Below are positions 1 to 4,912 of a DNA stretch of 5,186 bases, in pieces (the first letter of the stretch is position 1; the number at the start of each line of letters is the position of its first letter). Source of the stretch: Patescibacteria group bacterium (lineage in GTDB: Bacteria > Patescibacteriota > Microgenomatia > UBA1400 > PJMF01); the NCBI GenBank assembly GCA_018813375.1, contig JAHJBU010000089.1:1-5186 (forward strand), given 5' to 3'. The position numbers and the translations under genes were made by a program. The notes beneath the pieces are model-generated. The model was not told the DNA's origin, did not search any database, and worked only from the letters and a program-made list of their open reading frames with translations.

Positions 1-53
1 ACTAATATTTTAAGCCTGGGCAGTATTTATATCCAAATTAAGAGCAGGTTCAG

Positions 54-92
54 TTTGATGAAATCTCATCAAAATTGATGCATTTGCATCAA
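54..92. repeat. Two palindromes GATG-N6-CATC spaced 20 bp apart
   Basis: Two inverted repeats lie side by side. The first has arms TTTGATG (54-60) and CATCAAA (67-73) around a 6-bp centre. The second has arms TTGATGCA (75-82) and TGCATCAA (85-92) around a 2-bp centre. Both share the core GATG-N6-CATC and their cores start exactly 20 bp apart (57 and 77). They could be a paired operator for a dimeric repressor or weak RNA hairpins. No convincing promoter adjoins them, so the function is unknown. Confidence 0.6.
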
Positions 93-114
93 AAGTGAAA
101 TGAGTATTTTAATA

Positions 115-180
115 TAAAATAAACCCGCAAAAGGTAAAATAGACCCGTAAAAGGTAAAATAAACCCGCAAAAGGTAAAAA
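115..180. repeat. Three tandem 20-bp repeats downstream of rpsO
   Basis: Three exact-length 20-bp units occupy 121-140, 141-160 and 161-180, with a partial flank from about 115. The consensus is ARACCCGYAAAAGGTAAAAT. Units 1 and 3 differ only at the last base, and unit 2 differs at two positions. Each unit contains ACC and GGT ends around CGCAAAA, a very small inverted repeat. They begin about 35 bp beyond the rpsO stop and are not in the same 20-bp phase as the palindromes at 54-92. They may be a simple tandem repeat or the repeated binding sites of a mobile-element end. No transposase is visible. Confidence 0.75.
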
Positions 181-214
181 CGAGCTAAATAATCTATGTC
201 TACCCAACTTAAAA

Positions 215-484
215 CTACTTACTTAAACCTAATTTCTTAAGTAACTCTTTATAACGATCTTCAGAGCGAGTTTTTAAAAAGTTTAATAGACGACGACGCT
301 TAGCGACCTGCTTAAGTAATCCGCGCCTAGAGTGGTCATCTTTTTTATGTTGCTTGAGATGGTCAGTCAATTCCTGAATAGAGGCGGTTAATAAAGCTAC
401 CTGAACCTCAGGTGAGCCAGTATCGCCCTCAAATAATTGAAAATCTTTAATAACCTGCTGTTTTTGTTTTTTTGTTAAAGACAT
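215..484 (-). CDS. rpsO: 30S ribosomal protein S15
   Basis: S15 is a primary-binding protein of the 30S platform that organises the central-domain three-way junction of 16S rRNA. The 89 residues match the normal family length. The conserved block DTGSPEVQVALLT is at 21-33, and the RNA-contact region HSRRGLL at 51-57 is followed by the basic RRRLLNFLK at 63-71. Known rRNA contacts of the family fall at T22, G23, Q28, H42, D49 and S52, counting Met. The ATG at 482-484 is preceded by AAAGGA (491-496) at 6-nt spacing, a good ribosome binding site. The stop is TAG. It follows infB by 119 nt and probably has its own promoter and a structured leader, although readthrough from infB is also possible. 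No intrinsic terminator is seen downstream within the window. Confidence 0.98.
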   Translation of the reverse strand: MSLTKKQKQQVIKDFQLFEGDTGSPEVQVALLTASIQELTDHLKQHKKDDHSRRGLLKQVAKRRRLLNFLKTRSEDRYKELLKKLGLSK

Positions 485-500
485 GGTATTTCCTTTCTTT

Positions 501-515
501 CCACCTCTTTGTGGA
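501..515 (-). other. Small hairpin just upstream of the rpsO ribosome binding site
   Basis: In the rpsO message UCCAC (515-511) can pair with GUGGA (504-500) around the six-base loop AAAGAG. The stem is only 5 bp, but it lies directly between the long leader stem and the Shine-Dalgarno sequence. A second purine-rich GAGGUGG occurs here, too far (about 16 nt) from the ATG to be the main ribosome site. It may be part of a leader fold that controls initiation. Confidence 0.4.
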
Positions 516-525
516 GTATATATTC

Positions 526-566
526 CCTTGTTTTCTCAGTTATCAGGCGACAACCAAGAAACAAAG
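526..566 (-). promoter_or_regulatory. Long stem-loop in the rpsO leader, candidate S15 autoregulatory element
   Basis: In the minus-strand RNA, 566-549 pairs with 544-526 around the tetraloop GCCU (548-545). This gives 18 base pairs with a single bulged A at 531. Within the stem, G555·U538 is stacked on G554-C539, the same G·U/G-C arrangement that S15 reads in helix 22 of 16S rRNA and that several known rpsO leaders imitate. No U-run follows, so it is not a terminator. The 5' strand CUUUGUUUC (566-558) can alternatively pair with GAAAGAAAG (501-493) at the ribosome binding site, with one G×G mismatch, which offers a way to hide it. The stem is read directly; the S15 role is inference. Confidence 0.6.
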
Positions 567-594
567 TAACCATTTTTTATATTGTTAGATGGGA

Positions 595-603
595 ATTATA
601 CCA
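595..603 (-). promoter_or_regulatory. Extended -10 promoter for rpsO
   Basis: Read on the minus strand, TGGTATAAT begins immediately after the infB UGA stop. It is a full-consensus TATAAT with the upstream TG of an extended -10 element. No good -35 is seen at 16-18 bp, which extended -10 promoters tolerate. Initiation would fall near 588-590 and give a leader of about 105 nt ahead of rpsO. The same TG-N-TATAAT form recurs twice upstream of nusA. Confidence 0.65.
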
Positions 604-2076
604 TCAATCATCTTCTACATAATAAGCAGTAATTTTATCCCCAACCTCAAAATCTAGCTTCTTTTGTTTAAAAGTAATTCCACACTCACTTTTTGCAGTA
701 ACTTTATCCACCTCATCTTTGTTATGCTGTATCGAAGCAATTACTGGATTAAATAAAATTTCTTCATCACGCTTGATGTGCAGTAAATCACTTTTTTTGA
801 TTTCACCAGTGATAATTTTACAGCCAGCAATTTTTCTACCCTTCATCTTAAAAATTTGTAAAATTTCAGCTTCTCCAGTTTGAACTTCATCAATAGTTGG
901 CTCAATTAGCTTTAGCATCTGTTTTTGCAAATCTTCAATCAGTTTATAAATAATCTGATATTCCTTAATCTTGACTCCACGCTGTTTAGCTAGTCGCTTA
1001 ACTTGGTTAGGAACTTTAGTATTAAAAGCAATAATTCTAGCTCCAGTAGTCTCTGCTAGCTCAACATCGCTTTCTGTTACAATTCCCACCCCTGAGCTAA
1101 TAATTTCCGCACTCTCTTCATCTATTGTTTGTAAAATTGCCTCAAGTGTACCCCGAACGTCAGCTTTGATTATTAGTTTAAGTTTTTCTTTTTCACCTGC
1201 AAATGCAGCTTCAAAATCCCAGCCGGCATCCGGATCATCAGTACTAACTACTTCTTTTGTGATAACTTCTTCTTGTTTATATTCTGCTTGGGCATCATGA
1301 ATAATTGCTCCCACATCAGGAACTTGATCAAAGCTCTGAATCTCTGCTGGATTACCTGGTAAAACTTCCTGCAAACTTTGACCTTGCTCGTTGGTTAAAG
1401 CCCTGACTCTACCCGTAGTTTGATTATCAGCTGTGATTAGCTCTTGACGAATCTTGAGCGTTCCCTGTTTGACTATCACACTAGCCACGCAACCCTTATG
1501 CTGATTAATTGCAGATTCAATTACAATCGCCTCTAAAGGCAATAAAGCATCTGCCCTAAGATCTAAAAGCTCTGCCATGGCATTAATTGTATCAAGTAGT
1601 TTATCAACTCCTTTACCAGTTTTGGCAGATAATTCAACTGCCTCAACCTCACCGCCAATATCAGTGACTAAAATATCATGTTCTGCCAGTTCACCTTTAA
1701 CTACATCGGGCTGGACATCTTTAAGATCAGTTTTATTAAGTGCTACTATGACTGATACATTGCTTTGCTTTATGTGTCGGATTGATTCTATGGTTTGTGG
1801 TTTGACACCATCGTTAACTGCTACCACTAATACCACAATATCCGTCAACTCTGCTCCACGCTGACGCATTTTAGCAAAAGCAGCATGTCCAGGAGTATCA
1901 ATAAAAGTAATTTTTTTACCTTGATGATTAGCTTGATAAGCACCGATGTGCTGGGTAATTCCACCGGCTTCTTTGGATTGAACATTAGTTTTTCTAATGT
2001 AGTCCAAAAGAGTAGTCTTACCATGATCAACATGACCCATGATAGTGACTACTGGTGGCCGAATTTGATTAGCCAT
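604..2076 (-). CDS. infB: Translation initiation factor IF-2, short form
   Basis: IF-2 is the GTPase that places initiator fMet-tRNA on the 30S subunit and promotes 50S joining. The GTPase domain has G1 GHVDHGKT (14-21), switch region EAGGITQHIGAY (36-47), G3 DTPGH (60-64), G4 NKTD (114-117) and G5 SAK (150-152). A beta-barrel domain II follows (about 176-270), then domain III (about 295-390) and the C-terminal fMet-tRNA-binding domain IV (about 395-490, with ECGI at 464-467). At 490 residues it lacks the whole N-terminal region found in longer forms (E. coli IF-2 has 890), as is common in reduced CPR genomes. The ATG lies 3 nt after the nusA stop and in the same frame, so no longer N-terminus is possible without reading through that stop. 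Only AAGG at 2088-2091 (11 nt away) could serve as a ribosome site, so translational coupling to nusA is likely. The stop is TGA, evidence for the standard code. Confidence 0.98.
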   Translation of the reverse strand: MANQIRPPVVTIMGHVDHGKTTLLDYIRKTNVQSKEAGGITQHIGAYQANHQGKKITFIDTPGHAAFAKMRQRGAELTDIVVLVVAVNDGVKPQTIESIRHIKQSNVSVIVALNKTDLKDVQPDVVKGELAEHDILVTDIGGEVEAVELSAKTGKGVDKLLDTINAMAELLDLRADALLPLEAIVIESAINQHKGCVASVIVKQGTLKIRQELITADNQTTGRVRALTNEQGQSLQEVLPGNPAEIQSFDQVPDVGAIIHDAQAEYKQEEVITKEVVSTDDPDAGWDFEAAFAGEKEKLKLIIKADVRGTLEAILQTIDEESAEIISSGVGIVTESDVELAETTGARIIAFNTKVPNQVKRLAKQRGVKIKEYQIIYKLIEDLQKQMLKLIEPTIDEVQTGEAEILQIFKMKGRKIAGCKIITGEIKKSDLLHIKRDEEILFNPVIASIQHNKDEVDKVTAKSECGITFKQKKLDFEVGDKITAYYVEDD

Positions 2077-2079
2077 AAA

Positions 2080-3429
2080 TTATTCTGCCTTAACTTTTTC
2101 TTTAACTTCTGCCTTAACTTTTTCTTTAACTTCTGCCTTAGCTTTTTCTTGATCTTTATTCTCATTAGCAAACTTAGCAAATTTTTCTTCTTGAGCAGCT
2201 AATTCGACTTCAAACTCATCAACTCGCTTTTGGAGTAATTCTTTTTGATCATCAGCTAGCTCATCCATTTCTTGCCATTTTTCCTTAAATCTTGATAAAT
2301 CACCAGCGGTAGTGAGCTTGTACTGTATTAGTTGCTCTCTAGCTTCTTGTGATAAGCCTTCATAAGTATCAATTTCGTATTCTTCATCGCCGGTAACTGT
2401 TGATTTCACTTTGCCCTGTGCAGATTTAATAGTAATTAAATAGCCAGTAAGCTTAGCAGCCAAACGGACATTTTGCCCACCTCGACCAATAGCAAGTGAC
2501 AATTGCTCATCTGGGGCTGTTACAACAACTGTGTTAAAGTTCTCATCAATATCTATCTTCAGGCTTTCAGCTGGAGAAAGAGCTCCGCGCAAAAGCATTT
2601 GCTTATCTTCAGACCAAGGAATAATATCAATTTTTTCGTTATTCAGCTCTTTAATGACCTCTTGAACCCGGACTCCACGTTGACCCACACAAGAACCAAC
2701 CGGATCTACACCTTCTTGTGTACTTTTAACAGCTAGTTTTGTACGTACTCCTGCTTCACGGGCAATAGCTACTATCTCTACTGCGCCAGAATTTACCTCT
2801 GGTACTTCGCGCTCAAATAACTTAGAAACTAGATTTTTATCAGCTCTAGAAACAATAATGCGCTGACCACGAACGGTGTCTTCAATTTCTTTAAGATAAA
2901 CAGTGATTCTAGAATTAAGCCGATAAAACTCACCGCGCATCTGTTCTTCTGGGGGCATATAACCCTGACCTCTGCCCAAATCAACAATCACTGTCCCACG
3001 GCTCATTCTCAAAATCTGACCGTTGACAATCTCTCCAATTTTGTCAGTAAAGTCAGCAATAATCTGATTTTTCTCAGATTCACGAATTTTTTGCAAAATT
3101 ACCTGTTTAGCAGTTTGAGCTGCAATGCGCCCAAAGCCAGCTGGAGTTACTTCTTTAGCTTTAGTTTCATCCCAAGAAATAATCTCTTCAGTTTCTGCGT
3201 CTCGCTCTAAAACTGGAGCCTCAAAAATCTTAGCTGCACCAGTGCCGGCATCTAATTTAACAAAATAGTACATTTCGTCATCAAGAATACTAGCCTCTTT
3301 ACGATAGGCTGAGACTAAAGCTTGACGGATGGCATCTAGAACTGCCTCTGGCTCAATTTTGCGCTCAGTAGCGATTTGATTAATAGCAGCAGCGAATTCT
3401 GTTCGTACTACATCTGAAAGATTTGACAT
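2080..3429 (-). CDS. nusA: Transcription termination/antitermination factor NusA
   Basis: NusA binds RNA polymerase and nascent RNA and modulates pausing, termination and antitermination. Visible parts are the N-terminal polymerase-binding domain (about 1-130), an S1 domain (about 132-196), KH1 with DPVGSCVGQRG (242-252, GQRG loop) and KH2 with AIGRGGQNVRLAAKLTG (313-329, GRGG loop). A helix-hairpin-helix-like stretch follows (about 351-381). The last 25 or so residues are a charged Lys/Glu tail made of repeated VKEKVKAE units. The full acidic repeats of E. coli NusA are absent. The ATG at 3427-3429 has AAGGA 7 nt upstream. It is the first gene of a nusA-infB pair that normally also contains rimP, ylxR and rbfA, none of which is here. 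A terminator and an extended -10 precede it. Confidence 0.98.
   Translation of the reverse strand: MSNLSDVVRTEFAAAINQIATERKIEPEAVLDAIRQALVSAYRKEASILDDEMYYFVKLDAGTGAAKIFEAPVLERDAETEEIISWDETKAKEVTPAGFGRIAAQTAKQVILQKIRESEKNQIIADFTDKIGEIVNGQILRMSRGTVIVDLGRGQGYMPPEEQMRGEFYRLNSRITVYLKEIEDTVRGQRIIVSRADKNLVSKLFEREVPEVNSGAVEIVAIAREAGVRTKLAVKSTQEGVDPVGSCVGQRGVRVQEVIKELNNEKIDIIPWSEDKQMLLRGALSPAESLKIDIDENFNTVVVTAPDEQLSLAIGRGGQNVRLAAKLTGYLITIKSAQGKVKSTVTGDEEYEIDTYEGLSQEAREQLIQYKLTTAGDLSRFKEKWQEMDELADDQKELLQKRVDEFEVELAAQEEKFAKFANENKDQEKAKAEVKEKVKAEVKEKVKAE
2083..2154 (-). repeat. Three 24-bp direct repeats encoding the NusA tail
   Basis: Two perfect 24-bp copies (2083-2106 and 2107-2130) are followed by a third (2131-2154) with three substitutions. 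Each copy encodes one eight-residue unit of the tail. The copy nearest the stop also supplies the AAGG (2088-2091) that is the only Shine-Dalgarno-like sequence before infB. Being in frame and a multiple of three, copy number can vary by slippage without breaking nusA. Confidence 0.85.
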
Positions 3430-3464
3430 AAATATTTCCTTTTTATTGTTTTCTTTTTTTGATT

Positions 3465-3483
3465 ACTAGCTTTAATTGCCAGC
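3465..3483 (-). other. Small hairpin in the nusA leader
   Basis: In the nusA transcript CUGGC (3482-3478) pairs with GCUAG (3470-3466) around a seven-base loop, and an outer G·U pair extends the stem to 6 bp. It sits near the predicted 5' end of the nusA message, followed by an unstructured A-rich stretch up to the ribosome binding site. It could protect the 5' end of the mRNA. Little more can be said. Confidence 0.35.
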
Positions 3484-3494
3484 CTTACGACCTC

Positions 3495-3503
3495 ATTATA
3501 ACA
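3495..3503 (-). promoter_or_regulatory. Extended -10 promoter for nusA-infB
   Basis: Minus-strand TGTTATAAT is a consensus -10 with the extended TG. The first T is also the last U of the terminator just upstream, so the old transcript ends where the new promoter begins. No good -35 is seen at 16-18 bp because that space is the terminator stem. Initiation near 3486-3488 would leave a leader of about 58 nt before the nusA ATG. Confidence 0.65.
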
Positions 3504-3530
3504 AAAAAGGACCGACTTAAGCCCGTCCCT
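3503..3530 (-). terminator. Intrinsic terminator between fic and nusA
   Basis: In minus-strand RNA the left arm AGGGAC-G-GGC (3530-3521) pairs with GUC-G-GUCC plus two U of the tail (3516-3507) around the loop UUAA (3520-3517). There is one G×G mismatch in the middle (3524 against 3513). Six U residues follow at once (3508-3503). This is a standard rho-independent terminator that would end fic transcription, and any transcript from the promoter at 3570-3578, before nusA. Confidence 0.75.
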
Positions 3531-3569
3531 CTCTTGCAAAAATATCAAGTCTCTAGGCGAACGGATAGA

Positions 3570-3578
3570 ATTATATCA
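3570..3578 (-). promoter_or_regulatory. Extended -10 promoter right after the fic stop
   Basis: Minus-strand TGATATAAT starts 7 nt beyond the fic TAG stop. A TTGGCG at 3594-3599 (inside the fic 3' end) matches four of six -35 positions at an 18-bp spacing. Initiation would be near 3562-3566, and the next element downstream is the intrinsic terminator at 3503-3530. The product would therefore be an RNA of about 60 nt unless termination is bypassed. It may be an attenuated second nusA promoter, a small RNA promoter or a chance match. Confidence 0.5.
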
Positions 3579-3584
3579 AAAAAC

Positions 3585-4643
3585 CTATTTCTCCGCCAAT
3601 GCAACATTTACATAATAAGTAGCTCGACCTTGGCCTTTTCTTTCTATTAATCCCAACTCAATGAGCTTACTAAAATCTTTAGCTCTAGTTGACTTGGCTC
3701 TCTCTACCAACTGAGCATAATCATGATCTGTGATAAAACCTTGTCTCTGAATGAATTTGAGTATCTTTTTATGATAGTCTTTAAGCTGAGAACTAGGACC
3801 TTGATTTGATTGAGGGAAAACTTTTTGTACTCGCATTAATTCATCAATAATGCCTTCAGCAAAGTACTCAAGCCAGGTGGTAAAATCTAGTTTATTTAGA
3901 TCATAATAATCACCTAGCTCACCCACCTGTTGAAAATAGCGAGTTACATTTTGGTTATAATAGTTTTCAAAACTAAATAAATTAAAAGTATTCAAACCTA
4001 GTTGAGCTAATAAAAATTTTGTAGCTAGTCTAGTAGTCCGGCCATTGCCATCCATAAAAGGATGAATAATCACAAATTGCTTATGAAAAATCCCAGCTAA
4101 AATTAAGGTATCAATTTTGCCTTGATTTTTATTCACAAAATTTATTAATTCCTTCATCAATGTTTTTACGTCTTTAACATCTGGAGGCATAAAAATAATC
4201 TGCCTAGTTTGAGCATTGCGAATAACGACTGGTTCTTGACGTAGGGTGTTAATTTGGTGAGGTGGAAGAAGATCTTTGATAACTTGACCTTGAATCTTCA
4301 AAATCAGCTTGAGGTCAAACTTAATCTGACCTTTAAATAACTGCTGATCAAGATCTTGAAGTGCTTGATTGTAATTAAGCACTTCTTTCTCACTATCACG
4401 CAAATGCTGGGGTTGGAGCTGGGGCTGGGGCTGGTTTTTTAAAATCTTTTTGACTTCTGTTAAAGGGAGGGGGTTGCCTTCAATACTAGTGGAAGCAAAA
4501 GTAGAAATAGAACGAGCGGTTTTTTCAAACTCTGCTAAAATTACTTGAGGAAAATGTTGTTGATTAAGCTGATTAATTAATGAATTTATTTGCTTAATTT
4601 GAGCTAAAAGCTTATTGGTAATCGTGTATTTTGGAACAAACAT
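3585..4643 (-). CDS. Fic-family protein (predicted AMPylating enzyme) with C-terminal winged helix
   Basis: Fic enzymes usually transfer AMP from ATP to hydroxyl side chains of target proteins. Counting from the chosen Met, the protein has 352 residues. A Fic_N-like helical region carries the inhibitory-helix motif STSIEGN (51-57), matching (S/T)xxxE(G/N), which places it among Fic proteins with an internal N-terminal inhibitor. The catalytic loop HPFMDGNGRTTR (194-205) is complete with its His, and a substrate-holding flap lies just upstream (about 142-165). Residues about 287-347 look like a winged helix-turn-helix, ending KGQGRATYY, as in SoFic-type proteins. The frame is open back to an ATG at 4731-4733, but that start would add 30 residues encoded by the promoter and the small ORF. 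The ATG at 4641-4643 lies 9 nt after a perfect -10 and starts where the family homology starts. The target is unknown. A terminator separates it from nusA. Confidence 0.9.
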   Translation of the reverse strand: MFVPKYTITNKLLAQIKQINSLINQLNQQHFPQVILAEFEKTARSISTFASTSIEGNPLPLTEVKKILKNQPQPQLQPQHLRDSEKEVLNYNQALQDLDQQLFKGQIKFDLKLILKIQGQVIKDLLPPHQINTLRQEPVVIRNAQTRQIIFMPPDVKDVKTLMKELINFVNKNQGKIDTLILAGIFHKQFVIIHPFMDGNGRTTRLATKFLLAQLGLNTFNLFSFENYYNQNVTRYFQQVGELGDYYDLNKLDFTTWLEYFAEGIIDELMRVQKVFPQSNQGPSSQLKDYHKKILKFIQRQGFITDHDYAQLVERAKSTRAKDFSKLIELGLIERKGQGRATYYVNVALAEK

Positions 4644-4674
4644 TATAGACGAATTATAGACGATAAATAGACGA
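4642..4674. promoter_or_regulatory. Three 11-bp direct repeats over the fic promoter (candidate operator)
   Basis: Plus-strand units 4642-4652 and 4653-4663 are identical (ATTATAGACGA), and 4664-4674 differs only in its first positions (TAAATAGACGA). The shared ATAGACGA recurs at 4645, 4656 and 4667, one helical turn apart, so all copies face the same side of the DNA. They fill the spacer, the -10 and the start point, so a bound protein would block polymerase. The winged helix of Fic itself is the obvious candidate ligand, but this is inference. Confidence 0.6.
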
Positions 4675-4682
4675 TTTGTCAA
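4653..4682 (-). promoter_or_regulatory. Consensus promoter of fic giving a near-leaderless mRNA
   Basis: On the minus strand a perfect TTGACA (4682-4677) and a perfect TATAAT (4658-4653) are 18 bp apart. Only 9 nt separate the -10 from the ATG at 4643. A start point 6-8 nt after the -10 leaves at most about 3 nt of leader, so no Shine-Dalgarno is possible and translation should begin on a leaderless message. Confidence 0.8.
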
Positions 4683-4713
4683 TTCTAAAATTCGTAACCA
4701 AAATGGGATGGTA

Positions 4714-4845
4714 CTATTTCCTCGGAGCTGCACCTAATGTAGCATTGATCTCATATAAAATCTCTTGAGGCGATTTATTAGGCTCTTCTGTTGGTTCTGG
4801 ACTGCCCACTTCTAAACTTTTTATATCTTCTCGAGCTTCATTCAT
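4714..4845 (-). CDS. Small ORF of 43 residues, function unknown
   Basis: An ATG at 4843-4845 opens 43 codons ending in TAG. The product is acidic and rich in Glu and Pro in its first half (for example SPEPTEEPNKSPQEI at 15-29) and ends in NATLGAAPRK. It has no signal peptide, membrane segment or Cys/His cluster. The upstream sequence ACAAGAT is only a weak ribosome site, and no clear promoter is seen in the 67-nt gap before it, so it may be cotranscribed with the gene entering from the right. It ends 32 nt before the fic -35. It lacks the (S/T)xxxE(G/N) motif of Fic antitoxins. Its position in a gap left by larger genes and its protein-like composition support it, but chance is not excluded. 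Confidence 0.45.
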   Translation of the reverse strand: MNEAREDIKSLEVGSPEPTEEPNKSPQEILYEINATLGAAPRK

Positions 4846-4912
4846 ATCTTGTTATGTCTTATATTTTCAGTAAAATTTATCAAACTACATTTATTTCTTA
4901 ATAGCTAAATAT

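Noticed and set aside
1..78. Plus-strand frame open from the left edge to a TGA at 76-78
   Set aside because: Only 25 codons with no recognisable motif; it overlaps the palindromes and could be a chance open stretch or a gene tail that the window cannot decide.
10..108. Minus-strand frame open from 108 to a TAA at 10-12, with an ATG at 67-69 giving 19 residues
   Set aside because: It has no ribosome binding site or promoter and runs through the palindromes; it is too short to separate from chance, though the composition is protein-like.
526..566. The rpsO leader stem as an infB terminator
   Set aside because: The stem is followed by GGAAUAUAUA-type sequence rather than a U-run, and it lies downstream of the rpsO promoter.
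472..573. Upstream ORF in the rpsO leader starting at the ATG 571-573 and overlapping the rpsO start
   Set aside because: The ATG has no Shine-Dalgarno and the reading frame runs through the long stem; 33 codons in this context are likely chance.
604..606. UGA recoding as Gly or Trp, which would extend IF-2
   Set aside because: IF-2 already ends with a normal domain IV terminus at this UGA, and Trp residues in IF-2 and NusA are encoded by UGG.
1885..2202. Plus-strand open frames inside infB and nusA (also 971-1300, 1577-1864 and 2503-2736)
   Set aside because: They are antisense shadows of strongly conserved infB and nusA, with low-complexity Ser/Leu/Phe-rich products and no family similarity.
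4644..4733. Longer Fic start at the ATG 4731-4733 adding 30 residues
   Set aside because: The extra residues are encoded by the promoter and by part of the small ORF, there is no Shine-Dalgarno, and family similarity begins at the internal Met after a perfect -10.
4853..4888. Promoter for the small ORF from TTGATA and TATAAG
   Set aside because: The spacing of 14 bp is too short and the TATAAG lacks extended -10 support; not strong enough to list.
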